A stretch of DNA of 64,000 bases from Mucilaginibacter mallensis (GTDB lineage: Bacteria; Bacteroidota; Bacteroidia; Sphingobacteriales; Sphingobacteriaceae), in assembly GCF_900105165.1 (NCBI RefSeq), contig NZ_LT629740.1:3038001-3102000 (forward strand), in the 5' to 3' direction. Both the position numbers and the translations under genes were made by a program. This document shows positions 47,122-55,196 of this stretch, piece by piece; the first letter of the stretch is position 1; each line of letters starts with the position of its first letter. The notes beneath the pieces are model-generated. The model made no database searches. It was not told where the DNA came from and saw nothing but the letters and a program-made list of their open reading frames with translations.

Positions 47122-48270
47122 ATGAAGAAACTTGAAATTTGGCTTAAGCGTTACCGGCTGCATTTTTTAATCTGGGCTTTATATATTGCTTATGAATGCA
47201 TCATGGTTGCCTTGGTATACGGCGATATTGCTAAACCCCTTGTTTACGTAACACATTATATAATAATACTTTGCTTATTTTACAGCCATGCTAATTTAGC
47301 TTTCGCATGGGCCCTGCAAAATAAACTAACAGCCATATGGAAACTACCTCTGGTTATCCTAGTAGAAGTTGGGGTTTATTTATTGTGCAGTTATGTAAAT
47401 GATTTTGTGTTGGAAAAATTCCATATTATAGCTGTGGGCTCATTACATTTTTCAGATCAATATGTGATCAGAAACGGATACCGCTGCTTGTTCTTCGTCG
47501 GTTTTTCCTCGGGTTATTATTTTTTGAAGACTTACAGTAAGGAGCGCATAAAAACTGCAATACTCGAAAGGCAACGCTTAAATGAGATCATTTCAAGGCA
47601 TAAAGCGGAACAAGATTTAACCAAAGCGCAGAATGCATTTTTAAAAGCACAGATAAACCCACATTTTTTGTTCAACACGCTTGATTTTATTTATCATCAC
47701 ATTATATCTGTTTCACCTGTTGCCGCTGATGCAGTTATTACACTTGCCGAAATGATGCGTTTTGCGATTGATGCCGATAAAGTGGGGGAATATATTAAAC
47801 TTGGAGATGAGATTGACCAGGTTAATAACCTGCGATACCTTAGTGTTCTCCGCAAAAACGAAGAATTACCCTTTAGTTTTGCCTATGAGCCCGACATAAG
47901 GGAGCTTAATTTTATCCCACTGGTTTTATTGACCTTAGCGGAAAATATTTTCAAACATGGCGACCTAAGCAAAGGTCAGGCCGCCAGTCTAGAAGTTTAT
48001 CTTAATGATAGCTTATTAATCATTGAATCAGACAATGTAAGCAGCCGTAGTCAGCATAACAGTCATGGCACCGGGCTTCTCAATATTGAAAAGCGTTTAA
48101 AATATGCCTATGGAGATGCTGTAGACTTCAATTATAGTCAACATAATGATGGTCATTTCAGGGTAATTATCAAAATACCGGTACAGCTGCTGCACGAAAA
48201 TGCCCGTACTTTACCATTTTCAACAGGTATTGATAAAGAATGGCCTCATGAACACGTTGATCCGCGTTAA
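47122..48270 (+). CDS. LytS-like sensor histidine kinase
   Basis: 382 aa with ATG at 47122 (a TTG sits one codon before it). Four membrane helices occupy ~15-140 (FLIWALYIAYECIMVALVYG; YIIILCLFYSHANLAFAW; LVILVEVGVYLLCSYV; LFFVGFSSGYYFL). The His_kinase domain has LKAQINPHFLFNTLDF with His181, and a degenerate HATPase with FIPLVLLTLAENIFKHG and GTGLLNIEKRL. It is the likely partner of the two LytTR regulators. Its 3' end overlaps the convergent LanB gene by 101 bp. Confidence 0.92.
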   Translation: MKKLEIWLKRYRLHFLIWALYIAYECIMVALVYGDIAKPLVYVTHYIIILCLFYSHANLAFAWALQNKLTAIWKLPLVILVEVGVYLLCSYVNDFVLEKFHIIAVGSLHFSDQYVIRNGYRCLFFVGFSSGYYFLKTYSKERIKTAILERQRLNEIISRHKAEQDLTKAQNAFLKAQINPHFLFNTLDFIYHHIISVSPVAADAVITLAEMMRFAIDADKVGEYIKLGDEIDQVNNLRYLSVLRKNEELPFSFAYEPDIRELNFIPLVLLTLAENIFKHGDLSKGQAASLEVYLNDSLLIIESDNVSSRSQHNSHGTGLLNIEKRLKYAYGDAVDFNYSQHNDGHFRVIIKIPVQLLHENARTLPFSTGIDKEWPHEHVDPR

Positions 48271-50968
48271 AAACACGGTTAATATGCATATGAACCAGGT
48301 CAGTAACCATGTTGAGTTTTTCCGGCCTTTCTTTACAATCGTCTATAATTTTACAAAATGCCTGTTCATAGCCAGTACTTAGTTTTGGTTCAGGCATGTC
48401 TTTTTTTAATTTTTCAAAGGATTGGTTAATCTTTTTATAATCAGCAGCCACAAATCCCCGTTCTATGGCGAATTGTTCTGCCACGGTTTTAATCACAGCC
48501 AAGCGCTTATTATCATCGGGGATAGCCAATGTATAAAGCCTATTCATTAATGCAAGGCTTAACTGATACAACTGCTTACCTGTAGTTACCGTTGAGATCA
48601 ACCGGATTATATAGGTGCTGTCCATTCCGAAAAATGTCTCCACCAAATGCATCCGCCCTACCCCATATCGTGTTGTTTCAGGCCTGTAGGTTTTGAGCTG
48701 AATATCCTGGATCAGCCCATTTATACATAGTGGCCGCAGGTAGTTTTGTAAGTCATGGGTTAACTGGTGCCCGGCCTTTACATCCTTTAACTTTAGCCTT
48801 AAACGTATGTGCGGGCCCGGATCGGTATATCGGATAAAAAACCAGTTTCGAAGCAGCTTTTTATTTTTAGCTATAAAAGGGCTGATAAAGCGGCTCAAGA
48901 TCTGGTCACTGCGCGAAGGGTGGGCATAAATTTCAAAGTATAACCATTCACTGCCCGGAAAATAAACTTCAGTTTCGTGTGGAATGGTAGCTAATGGATA
49001 AGTTTCATAGATTACTTTTTCATGGAAATAATGAGCAGTATACTGAGCGGCATAAGATTTCCCACCCTCATCCCTTACATCATCTGCTTCGTTAAGCAAT
49101 GCTTCACTGATGTAGATCTCCTGCCCTGTTTGTTGTTTACAATATTGAATAAAAGCCTCAAGATCAATTTCATTTTCCGGGTCAAAGCACAGCGTTTGAT
49201 CAGCGTGCCCGCATTTAAACAGAAAATTAATGTTGTTTTGCGCCAGCCATTTTTTTAACTGCATAAGGTTATCAATTTTGATAGTTACCCGCCACATAGC
49301 AACAGCTATGATTAGATTTTTATAAACTACGCGGGGATAATGATCCAGGCCCGGAAAAAAATCACGCAAGTTAAAATTCAGGTCTGAACGAAGTCCCTGG
49401 TGCTGGAGGTCACAGAAAAAACGGTAAACAGCCAGATCCGAACGGTTATAATTATATGCAGACGCGATACGTGGAACCAGACGTTTCTTATGCCGTTCTG
49501 ACCATAATATAACTTCTCCATTTTTCACAGTTACGCATATATCAGCTAAAATAATAGCCGAGGTATGGCATGACCAGGTGACGATGGGTAGTTCTGCTCC
49601 GTAAAGTATTTTCCGCCGATTGATATTGTCCACATTCTTTTCTGCCTGGTATGCCACATCAAAGAAAAGTATACCGGGATTTGCCCGCTCCTCTATAGCT
49701 GCTATTTCCTTTCCAAGCTGGGCTACCTGGCTATTACCATGTGTAAACCGGCCAAGTAATGCGTTAGCTGTGCAGCCGCCTGCATTTTCAATAATGGCAT
49801 GCCCCTGCCAGTAACGGCACATTACGCTGAAAGTATTGGGTAGTTTGTATAAACTGCCCGAATTCTTATTTTCAAATGTTTCCAGCCGGATGGTTCCCCC
49901 CTTTGTTATAGCGTTCAATAAAAACCTGTGCTGGGCGCTGAATGTAAAAGGTACGCCGGAGTTTTCCTGCCGTTGCAAACTTTCCACAAGGCTGCTCCAC
50001 TCCCCTTTTGTGGGGCTTTGTATCATATCGCCGTAGCCAACACCTGCTTCCGGATCCAGTGCCAGGGCAAGTGAGATAACTTTCCCGTCAAATTTCCTGG
50101 TAAATTCCCGGCTAAAGGTTCCCAAATGGCCACTTTTATTTCCCGGCATAAAATCTTTTATAAAATCAATGTATTCGGGAATCAGCTTGAGCGGAGCCAG
50201 ATTAAAGCTACCGCATTGCAATTCGCGGCTTGCCAATGTATATACCCGGTCACCTTGCGCTGATAATTGAAGCCGTGTAAAATAATCATCACCCGTAATA
50301 TTAGGAAAACGCTCCGTGATCAGTAACTGGTTGTTAACCAGTTGCAGCAGCAGACTGTTCACTGACCGGGTTCCGAGCCTGAATCGAGCGTGCATCAGCC
50401 GGCAGATCTCCTGTCTTGTTTCCGCTTGCCCACTGCATAGTGATAAAATAACCGTCAGCTCCTCAAAACTATCAACGGAGACTAATTCGAACTGACCGTT
50501 TATATTTCTTATATAACGGATTTCATCACCAAGCTGATAATAAGTAGCATTAGACCGGAATAAACATGATGCTTTGACAAGCCCCTGAAGATCATCCAAA
50601 AGGTTATCTTTTTCAGACCAGTCCGTCAGTTTTACAATCATTGGTTTACGTTGCAGTATCACAGGGCTGATTATAGCACCGCCGGAGACAGGCAATATGC
50701 TGATAGCGGCAAAGCTGCCAAAGGGAGTTGCGCGGTACCGGGTCCGGTTAAAATATTTCCATACAGTGTGTTGTATTTTTTCATTGGCCTGGCTTAGCTG
50801 CAGATAGCTTAGTTCGGAGATGACCTCAAAAAACGCCGGAGATGCTTCCCTGATCATTTCTTTTAAGGCAGGCCAATGGTCTTTTAATTTATCGGCCGGG
50901 CTAAAGGCTGGGGTCCGGCAAATTGCGTTGGGCATTAGCTTAAGGGATGTCGGTTTAGTGCTAATCAT
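48170..50968 (-). CDS. Full-length LanB-type lantibiotic dehydratase
   Basis: 932 aa. The N-terminal ~640 residues are the tRNA-Glu-dependent glutamylation domain, with the conserved RTRYRATPFGSFAAISI near residues 73-90. The C-terminal part (~675-925) is the elimination domain (SpaB_C/thiopeptide-type), with WLYFEIYAHPSRSDQILSRF, FFIRYTDPGPHIRLRLKL and HMHINRVFNADQR, which hold the Arg and His residues used for glutamate elimination in NisB. Both halves are complete in one chain, as in class I lanthipeptide synthetases. No LanC, protease or ABC exporter is nearby. It overlaps the kinase gene by 101 bp at the 3' ends. Confidence 0.93.
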   Translation of the reverse strand: MISTKPTSLKLMPNAICRTPAFSPADKLKDHWPALKEMIREASPAFFEVISELSYLQLSQANEKIQHTVWKYFNRTRYRATPFGSFAAISILPVSGGAIISPVILQRKPMIVKLTDWSEKDNLLDDLQGLVKASCLFRSNATYYQLGDEIRYIRNINGQFELVSVDSFEELTVILSLCSGQAETRQEICRLMHARFRLGTRSVNSLLLQLVNNQLLITERFPNITGDDYFTRLQLSAQGDRVYTLASRELQCGSFNLAPLKLIPEYIDFIKDFMPGNKSGHLGTFSREFTRKFDGKVISLALALDPEAGVGYGDMIQSPTKGEWSSLVESLQRQENSGVPFTFSAQHRFLLNAITKGGTIRLETFENKNSGSLYKLPNTFSVMCRYWQGHAIIENAGGCTANALLGRFTHGNSQVAQLGKEIAAIEERANPGILFFDVAYQAEKNVDNINRRKILYGAELPIVTWSCHTSAIILADICVTVKNGEVILWSERHKKRLVPRIASAYNYNRSDLAVYRFFCDLQHQGLRSDLNFNLRDFFPGLDHYPRVVYKNLIIAVAMWRVTIKIDNLMQLKKWLAQNNINFLFKCGHADQTLCFDPENEIDLEAFIQYCKQQTGQEIYISEALLNEADDVRDEGGKSYAAQYTAHYFHEKVIYETYPLATIPHETEVYFPGSEWLYFEIYAHPSRSDQILSRFISPFIAKNKKLLRNWFFIRYTDPGPHIRLRLKLKDVKAGHQLTHDLQNYLRPLCINGLIQDIQLKTYRPETTRYGVGRMHLVETFFGMDSTYIIRLISTVTTGKQLYQLSLALMNRLYTLAIPDDNKRLAVIKTVAEQFAIERGFVAADYKKINQSFEKLKKDMPEPKLSTGYEQAFCKIIDDCKERPEKLNMVTDLVHMHINRVFNADQRVHEAILYQYLLKMVKYGHFRAAAVPVF

Positions 50969-51086
50969 TTACTGCTATTTTTCGTTCAAAACAAGTGTTT
51001 CGCGCGCCCGGTCTACTGTATTATTTACCAAAAGGTCGATTTCCGGGATGAAAAGGTAGTAATTCGTGATATACAGCGCCTAGCTG

Positions 51087-51191
51087 ATGCCTGTGCTGCT
51101 GGTTTTAAGGCTTATTTTTAAAGTATTACTTGGCTTAAACCTAAACCGCCATTTATTACTGCTGTATGCTATCGCTGCTGCGGGTATTTAG
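51087..51191 (+). CDS. Possible small hydrophobic peptide (34 aa) ending at a terminator
   Basis: An ATG at 51087 opens a 34-codon frame: MPVLLVLRLIFKVLLGLNLN, then RHLLLLYAIAAAGI. One membrane-helix-like hydrophobic peptide with a few basic residues. Its stop codon touches the first base of a strong intrinsic terminator (51190-51227), as if the transcript ended right after it. It could be a small membrane protein, a type I toxin-like peptide or a leader peptide. There is no good ribosome site, so it could also be chance. Confidence 0.35.
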   Translation: MPVLLVLRLIFKVLLGLNLNRHLLLLYAIAAAGI

Positions 51192-51227
51192 CACAGAGCG
51201 CCCCACGGGGCTGCTCTGTGCTTTTTA
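51190..51227 (+). terminator. Strong intrinsic terminator upstream of the 165-aa gene
   Basis: Stem of AGCACAGAGC plus GCCC paired with GGGC and GCTCTGTGCT (one bulged T), 4-nt loop CACG, then TTTTTAT on the plus strand. It ends 11 bp before the ATG at 51238, so it may act as an attenuator of that gene or end a short upstream RNA. Confidence 0.8.
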
Positions 51228-51237
51228 TAGAATTAAC

Positions 51238-51735
51238 ATGAATCCAACTGAACAATTTGGCCTGAATTGGTTATTAAACGCAATGACTTGTCCTGAAACC
51301 CGTTATAAGCGTTATTACTATGATAGTATTCAACAATTCCTCTTCCATATAGTGCTGCCAAATGATCGTGACGGTCCTATCCTGTTTTATGATGCGCTGG
51401 GTATCAGCGTAGATGGAAAGATATATCATGAACTTTTCATGCGAATGGAAAACTGCCATCGGCCCTACAGCGGTATCGTTGAGATCTGCAGGTTTACTAT
51501 CGCCCAGAAAGTGGATATCCAACAAGCTTTCCTGAAAAGGTTGTACAAATGGCAGTATTTGATAAAGGTAACGGCTCAACAGGAAGAGGGTACCTTTATT
51601 CTTGATGAGGTACTGACTAAACCGGAATATGCGTTGCTGAAACCTGTCTGGAAAAAGTTCAAGCTGGAGGTTGCGCGTTATTATGTGCAGAGCCTTTCTC
51701 AGGCTACTGGAATACAGGTAGATCTTTCGCGCTAA
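51238..51735 (+). CDS. Hypothetical protein downstream of the LanB gene
   Basis: 165 aa starting MNPTEQFGLNWLLNAMTCPE. No family recognised. It is soluble-looking, aromatic and basic (YKRYYYDSIQQFLFHIVLPN; VRKFKLEVARYYVQSL-like end LEVARYYVQSLSQATGIQVD). There is no signal peptide. It is divergent from LanB and lies directly after an intrinsic terminator. The upstream in-frame start at 51166 would run through the terminator hairpin, so the ATG at 51238 is preferred. The opposite strand is also open here (51274-51813), but its product looks less protein-like. A link to the LanB cluster is positional only. Confidence 0.6.
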   Translation: MNPTEQFGLNWLLNAMTCPETRYKRYYYDSIQQFLFHIVLPNDRDGPILFYDALGISVDGKIYHELFMRMENCHRPYSGIVEICRFTIAQKVDIQQAFLKRLYKWQYLIKVTAQQEEGTFILDEVLTKPEYALLKPVWKKFKLEVARYYVQSLSQATGIQVDLSR

Positions 51736-51904
51736 TGCAAATAACAAATGGATAGACTTGCATAGTCGCTTTTTTAAACTTAAAATATCTGACCATCGGT
51801 TAATTAATATCATTTCTATTAATCATTTGACTAATGAGATAAAGAGATGCTTATTCTGTTAAACAAAACAAGCTCTCTTTGTTAAAACCGCCCAACCTAT
51901 ACAC

Positions 51905-52627
51905 TCACAAATTATGAATACCTGTTAATGGCAGGGAATAATAAAATGTAGTACCTGTACCAGGTACAGATTCAGCCCATATCTTCCCGTTCATTATCTG
52001 GATCATATCCCGGCAAATACTTAAAGCGATACCGGCCCCCTTAACATCACTATCACCACTTTCACTATATTCCTGATTGTAGAATATTCTTTTCAGTTTT
52101 TCAGCTGTCATTCCCTTGCCCTGATCTTTAAAGGCTACGGTAATGGCATTTTTATGAACACTACTGCTTACACGGATTACCCCACCAGGCATGGAATATC
52201 TGGTGGCATTATTTAAGATATTGCGATTAATAAACTGCAGCATTTCCTTATGTACATAAATGAGCTGGCTTTCCGGCACATGATTGACCACACTAACAGT
52301 CTTACCAATCTGATCGTACAGATATAAACTATTGGCTTCGTCGATCAGTTTGTTTAAAAACAATGGCTCGGTTCTATAGATAAATCCTGAATCTTGAGAT
52401 TTCCTCCACTGCAACAAACCATCCAACAACTCAATACTTTTTGATGCGGTATCCCGCATATCGTCAAAGATCATGAGTAATTCTTTCTGTGACAGTTTTT
52501 GATTGGTATGTTTAATCATATCTATAAACGAAATAAACGTCGCAAAGGGTTGCCTCAGGTCATGCGCAAGTATAGAAATCAACATATTACTGAAATGGTC
52601 TCGTTCATTCAGTTCTTTCACTTTCAT
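51905..52627 (-). CDS. Soluble histidine kinase core (HisKA + HATPase)
   Basis: 240 aa. HisKA with ISILAHDLRQPFATFISFID (His22), HATPase with INRNILNNATRYSMPGGVIR (N-box), FKDQGKGMTAEKL (G1), and DVKGAGIALSICRDMI (G2). There is no sensor or membrane domain, so it must get its input from another protein. A GTAGAT-type box lies 155 bp upstream in the same orientation. It is divergent from the membrane LuxR-like gene, a plausible functional neighbour. Confidence 0.9.
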   Translation of the reverse strand: MKVKELNERDHFSNMLISILAHDLRQPFATFISFIDMIKHTNQKLSQKELLMIFDDMRDTASKSIELLDGLLQWRKSQDSGFIYRTEPLFLNKLIDEANSLYLYDQIGKTVSVVNHVPESQLIYVHKEMLQFINRNILNNATRYSMPGGVIRVSSSVHKNAITVAFKDQGKGMTAEKLKRIFYNQEYSESGDSDVKGAGIALSICRDMIQIMNGKIWAESVPGTGTTFYYSLPLTGIHNL

Positions 52628-52781
52628 TGTAATTTATGGGTTAGCTATATTTTTAATGTGTATTATCGTTTTTGCTAATAGATGATTTTATAACAGGCCA
52701 AACAGAAATGCTTATTCTGTAGCATTATCGCTATCTGATGCAAAGAAATGGCTTAACATTCATCAGGAAAAATATAAAGAC

Positions 52782-52793
52782 ACTCATATCTAC
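52782..52793 (-). promoter_or_regulatory. GTAGAT-type box, site A (facing the histidine kinase gene)
   Basis: Minus strand GTAGATATGAGT, 155 bp upstream of the kinase ATG. One of five similar boxes in 52.8-56.4 kb, each in the orientation of the next gene. Confidence 0.5.
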
Positions 52794-52961
52794 TCACTAA
52801 CGTTTAATAAATTGACGATAAACATATATGATGCAGCAGAGCTCATAAATCACATTGATAAAAAGCAACAAGAATGATCACTAATCAACCCGCATTTTTT
52901 TATATTGCGGGCTGTTGCCTATGAGATTACTTATTGAATTTCAGGTTGTATCATCAGGCAA

Positions 52962-52973
52962 GTAGATGTGAGT
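52962..52973 (+). promoter_or_regulatory. GTAGAT-type box, site B (facing the LuxR-like gene)
   Basis: Plus strand GTAGATGTGAGT, ending 95 bp before the ATG of the LuxR-like gene. Identical over the 12-bp core to site D upstream of the His-rich peptide gene. Confidence 0.55.
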
Positions 52974-53068
52974 GTATAATTATCATTAATATTTCCTCCG
53001 GAAGATGTTTTTTTGCACCTTCAATATGTTATAAAAAACATGCTGTCTAAATCATCGTAATCGTACAC

Positions 53069-54445
53069 ATGAATATATCTTATACCTGGGCCCTGGCCAG
53101 AAAAATCCTTATTGTATTTCTTGCACTAACTATTCTTTCTTCAATAGCAGCACTGCTGATACGTAACAGCATTACACAAAAATTAGTAGACTTAACCAAA
53201 CTGGCAAAACCTGTTGGCCAGGATGAAGTTGAGGCTGAACAAATACTCATGTTGCTCCATCAGGCAGAAAACGATTTTCAGGAGTCATTGTTAAGTGCTA
53301 ACAGCAGGAAAAGTATAGATTATAAAACCCACCTCTCACTGGCTTTTAACCAGATAGATACATTATTAAAAGCCGAATATGATACATCGAAGCTAAACGT
53401 ACAGCAAAGAAAAGATGTAAAATTCTGGTACCTGAAAAAACTGAAACTGTCGGATGATCTCAGGATGTTAAAATATAACTTTGATACCTTACTAACATTT
53501 TATGCAGGCTTTAACAGTGCTTTAAATGACAACACACCCGAAACTTCGAGCCTCCATAACAGCAGACAAAGCACCAAAGAAAGCACCAACATCGTTCGCA
53601 AACCAGACTCCGAAAACAAGAAAGGGCTTTTTGGAAGGATAAAAGACGCGATAGCCAATAAGAACGGCAGTACTATTGTAGAAATTAACCATACCAAAAA
53701 TATCGGGGTCACCACAGATATTACCTCACAAAAGATCCTGGCGCAGGATAAAAAAGCATATGTAAAAAAACTACAGCAGCTACAGCAACAGAATGTAAAA
53801 CTGCTTGATATGCAGCGAAAGTTGATCACATTAAACACCTATATCAATAATGAGCTCGAACGTATCGTTAATGAATCAAAAGAAATAAACTACCACGTTG
53901 CAGACGAGTTCAGGGAAACGGCATTTAAAAACTACCAGGAAACCACCTCGCTACTGAATAGCTTTTATTTAGTCGCTTTGTTTCTCGTACTCATATTCGC
54001 GGTTTTATTGATCCTATTTATACTTCAGCTAAATAAAGCGGAGCTATTATTAAGAAAAGAGAATAGCCGCTCAATAACCAGGGCACAAGAGAAAATAAAT
54101 GAGCTGGTAGCGAAAATAGAAAGCAGCGAAAAAACAATCACATCATCAAAGATTGAAGAACTAAAAGAAGTAGTGCAGCTGGTCATCAGCAATAACCCGG
54201 CTTTTTTAACAAAATTTAACGAACTGGATCCCGATTTTTGCCAGAAACTATTAAGTGCCGCCCCTAACCTGGTAGCCACAGAAATTGAATTTTGCATCCT
54301 GCTGCGGCTTAATTTTGAAACAAAAGAAATTGCGCGTTATACTAAAAGTTCCGTACGGGCAGTAGAAGGCAAAAAATACAGGATCAGAAGAAAGTTGAAC
54401 ATCCCATCTGATCAGGACATTACCATATGGATGATCAATATATGA
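53069..54445 (+). CDS. Membrane-anchored LuxR-type regulator
   Basis: 458 aa. A first membrane helix at ~13-28 (IVFLALTILSSIAALLI), a predicted extracytoplasmic helical domain (~35-295, with long helices and a Lys/Asn-rich linker), a second helix at ~298-318 (FYLVALFLVLIFAVLLILFI), a coiled coil (~325-370) and a C-terminal LuxR-like HTH (TEIEFCILLRLNFETKEIAR; SSVRAVEGKKYRIRRKLNIP). The layout resembles sensor proteins that transmit a signal directly to a DNA-binding end. A GTAGAT-type box lies ~95 bp upstream. The target is unknown. Confidence 0.8.
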   Translation: MNISYTWALARKILIVFLALTILSSIAALLIRNSITQKLVDLTKLAKPVGQDEVEAEQILMLLHQAENDFQESLLSANSRKSIDYKTHLSLAFNQIDTLLKAEYDTSKLNVQQRKDVKFWYLKKLKLSDDLRMLKYNFDTLLTFYAGFNSALNDNTPETSSLHNSRQSTKESTNIVRKPDSENKKGLFGRIKDAIANKNGSTIVEINHTKNIGVTTDITSQKILAQDKKAYVKKLQQLQQQNVKLLDMQRKLITLNTYINNELERIVNESKEINYHVADEFRETAFKNYQETTSLLNSFYLVALFLVLIFAVLLILFILQLNKAELLLRKENSRSITRAQEKINELVAKIESSEKTITSSKIEELKEVVQLVISNNPAFLTKFNELDPDFCQKLLSAAPNLVATEIEFCILLRLNFETKEIARYTKSSVRAVEGKKYRIRRKLNIPSDQDITIWMINI

Positions 54446-54489
54446 GGTTAACCGGTTGGGCAAAACTATAAACGGAGCCTAATAATTAA

Positions 54490-54669
54490 CTATTGATGTT
54501 TGGACATTTTGACATAATATCCCTTTTTACATTTGGCACAATAATGCCTTTGCAAGGGTAAAAAAAAGAAAAGTTTCTTTATAATCCATGGCCGGTGTAA
54601 TTGCCAGTGAAATGATGCCCCGCATTTTGGGCAATAATAGATCTTGTGTGCAGGTATATTGTCTTGCAT
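54490..54669 (-). CDS. Small zinc-ribbon protein (59 aa)
   Basis: ATG at 54667-54669, stop at 54490-54492. The product has two Cys pairs, YYCPKCGASFHW (13-22 region) and HYCAKCKKGYY (44-52 region), the pattern of a zinc ribbon (CxxC-N27-CxxC). A basic and aromatic linker (WIIKKLFFFLPLQR) joins them. It follows the XRE regulator gene by 45 bp, beyond that gene's terminator. The function is unknown; such ribbons bind nucleic acid or protein. Confidence 0.7.
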   Translation of the reverse strand: MQDNIPAHKIYYCPKCGASFHWQLHRPWIIKKLFFFLPLQRHYCAKCKKGYYVKMSKHQ

Positions 54670-54696
54670 AATAACTCCTGATCCGTTTTTATTTAG

Positions 54697-54724
54697 AAAA
54701 AATGGGGATATCAGTCATATCCCC
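54697..54724 (-). terminator. Intrinsic terminator of the XRE regulator gene
   Basis: On the minus strand: GGGGATAT/ATATCCCC stem with loop GACTG (which contains two bases of the stop codon), then six T. The stop codon itself lies inside the hairpin, an economical overlap. Confidence 0.75.
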
Positions 54725-55098
54725 ACGTTAATAACAGCCTGCTGCTTTTTTCCTTTGAGTTCCTCACGCAGTTTATATATCTTAAATTGTAATTCTTCAA
54801 CTTCTACATTGCGATCAGCCAGGGTTTTATAAAGCGTATTTGATGCCTCATTTTTATCTTCTGCATACGGATCGTAAATTGCTACCAATTCAACCAGTCT
54901 TACTTTCAAAACCCTGGCAATTTGTTCCAGCCTGGATAAGTTAATATCTGTAAATCCATTTTCAATATTCGAAAAAGCGGAAGTAGATATCCCCAATTGG
55001 CTAGCCACATACCGCTGGCTCCAACGGTAATGAAGACGTAAAATCTTAATATTTTCGCAAACAGATTGACTTAGCAATCCTTTACTTAATTTGTTCAT
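54715..55098 (-). CDS. XRE family helix-turn-helix regulator
   Basis: 127 aa. HTH domain (~15-75): YVASQLGISTSAFSNIENGF and TDINLSRLEQIARVLKVRLV are typical. The C-terminal part forms a coiled coil (NVEVEELQFKIYKLREELKG), probably for dimerisation. It is preceded by a variant GTAGAT box (GCAGATGTGTGT). It lies between the zinc-ribbon gene and aqpZ. Confidence 0.92.
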   Translation of the reverse strand: MNKLSKGLLSQSVCENIKILRLHYRWSQRYVASQLGISTSAFSNIENGFTDINLSRLEQIARVLKVRLVELVAIYDPYAEDKNEASNTLYKTLADRNVEVEELQFKIYKLREELKGKKQQAVINVGI

Positions 55099-55138
55099 AT
55101 ATTATTTACCCTGATTGTAATACACTATAATATTCATT

Positions 55139-55150
55139 ACACACATCTGC
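55139..55150 (-). promoter_or_regulatory. GTAGAT-type box, site E (variant, facing the XRE gene)
   Basis: Minus strand GCAGATGTGTGT, 41-52 bp upstream of the XRE ATG; it differs at two positions from the core of sites B and D. Confidence 0.35.
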
Positions 55151-55196
55151 CGTTCAGCACCAAATTATTTTAGCTTTATTCCACTTGTTGCTTTGT

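Larger units (their letters stand above)
52628..53068. other. 441-bp region between the kinase and LuxR-like genes, with a start-less open frame
   Basis: The region carries two copies of the GTAGAT-type box, one facing each gene (52782-52793 minus, 52962-52973 plus). A 63-codon plus-strand frame (52686-52877) reads like protein (VALSLSDAKKWLNIHQEKY; LTINIYDAAELINHIDKKQQ) but has no usable start codon. It may be a gene remnant. A weak hairpin (CCCGCA/TGCGGG, 52889-52911) follows it. Confidence 0.45.

Noticed and set aside
50969..51073. Minus-strand stretch upstream of LanB that reads like protein (FIPEIDLLVNNTVDRARETL)
   Set aside because: No start codon and only about 34 codons after a stop; too short to call, although it could be a remnant.
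51274..51813. Open frame of 179 codons on the minus strand opposite the 165-aa gene
   Set aside because: It overlaps fully with the plus-strand frame, starts without context and has a low-complexity Leu/Ile/Ser-rich product; the plus-strand product looks more like a folded protein. The choice is not certain.
51847..52720. 13-bp direct repeat ATGCTTATTCTGT at 51847-51859 and 52708-52720, flanking the histidine kinase gene
   Set aside because: Could suggest a target-site duplication, but the flanks differ and no terminal repeats or transposase are present; such a repeat can occur by chance in A/T-rich DNA.
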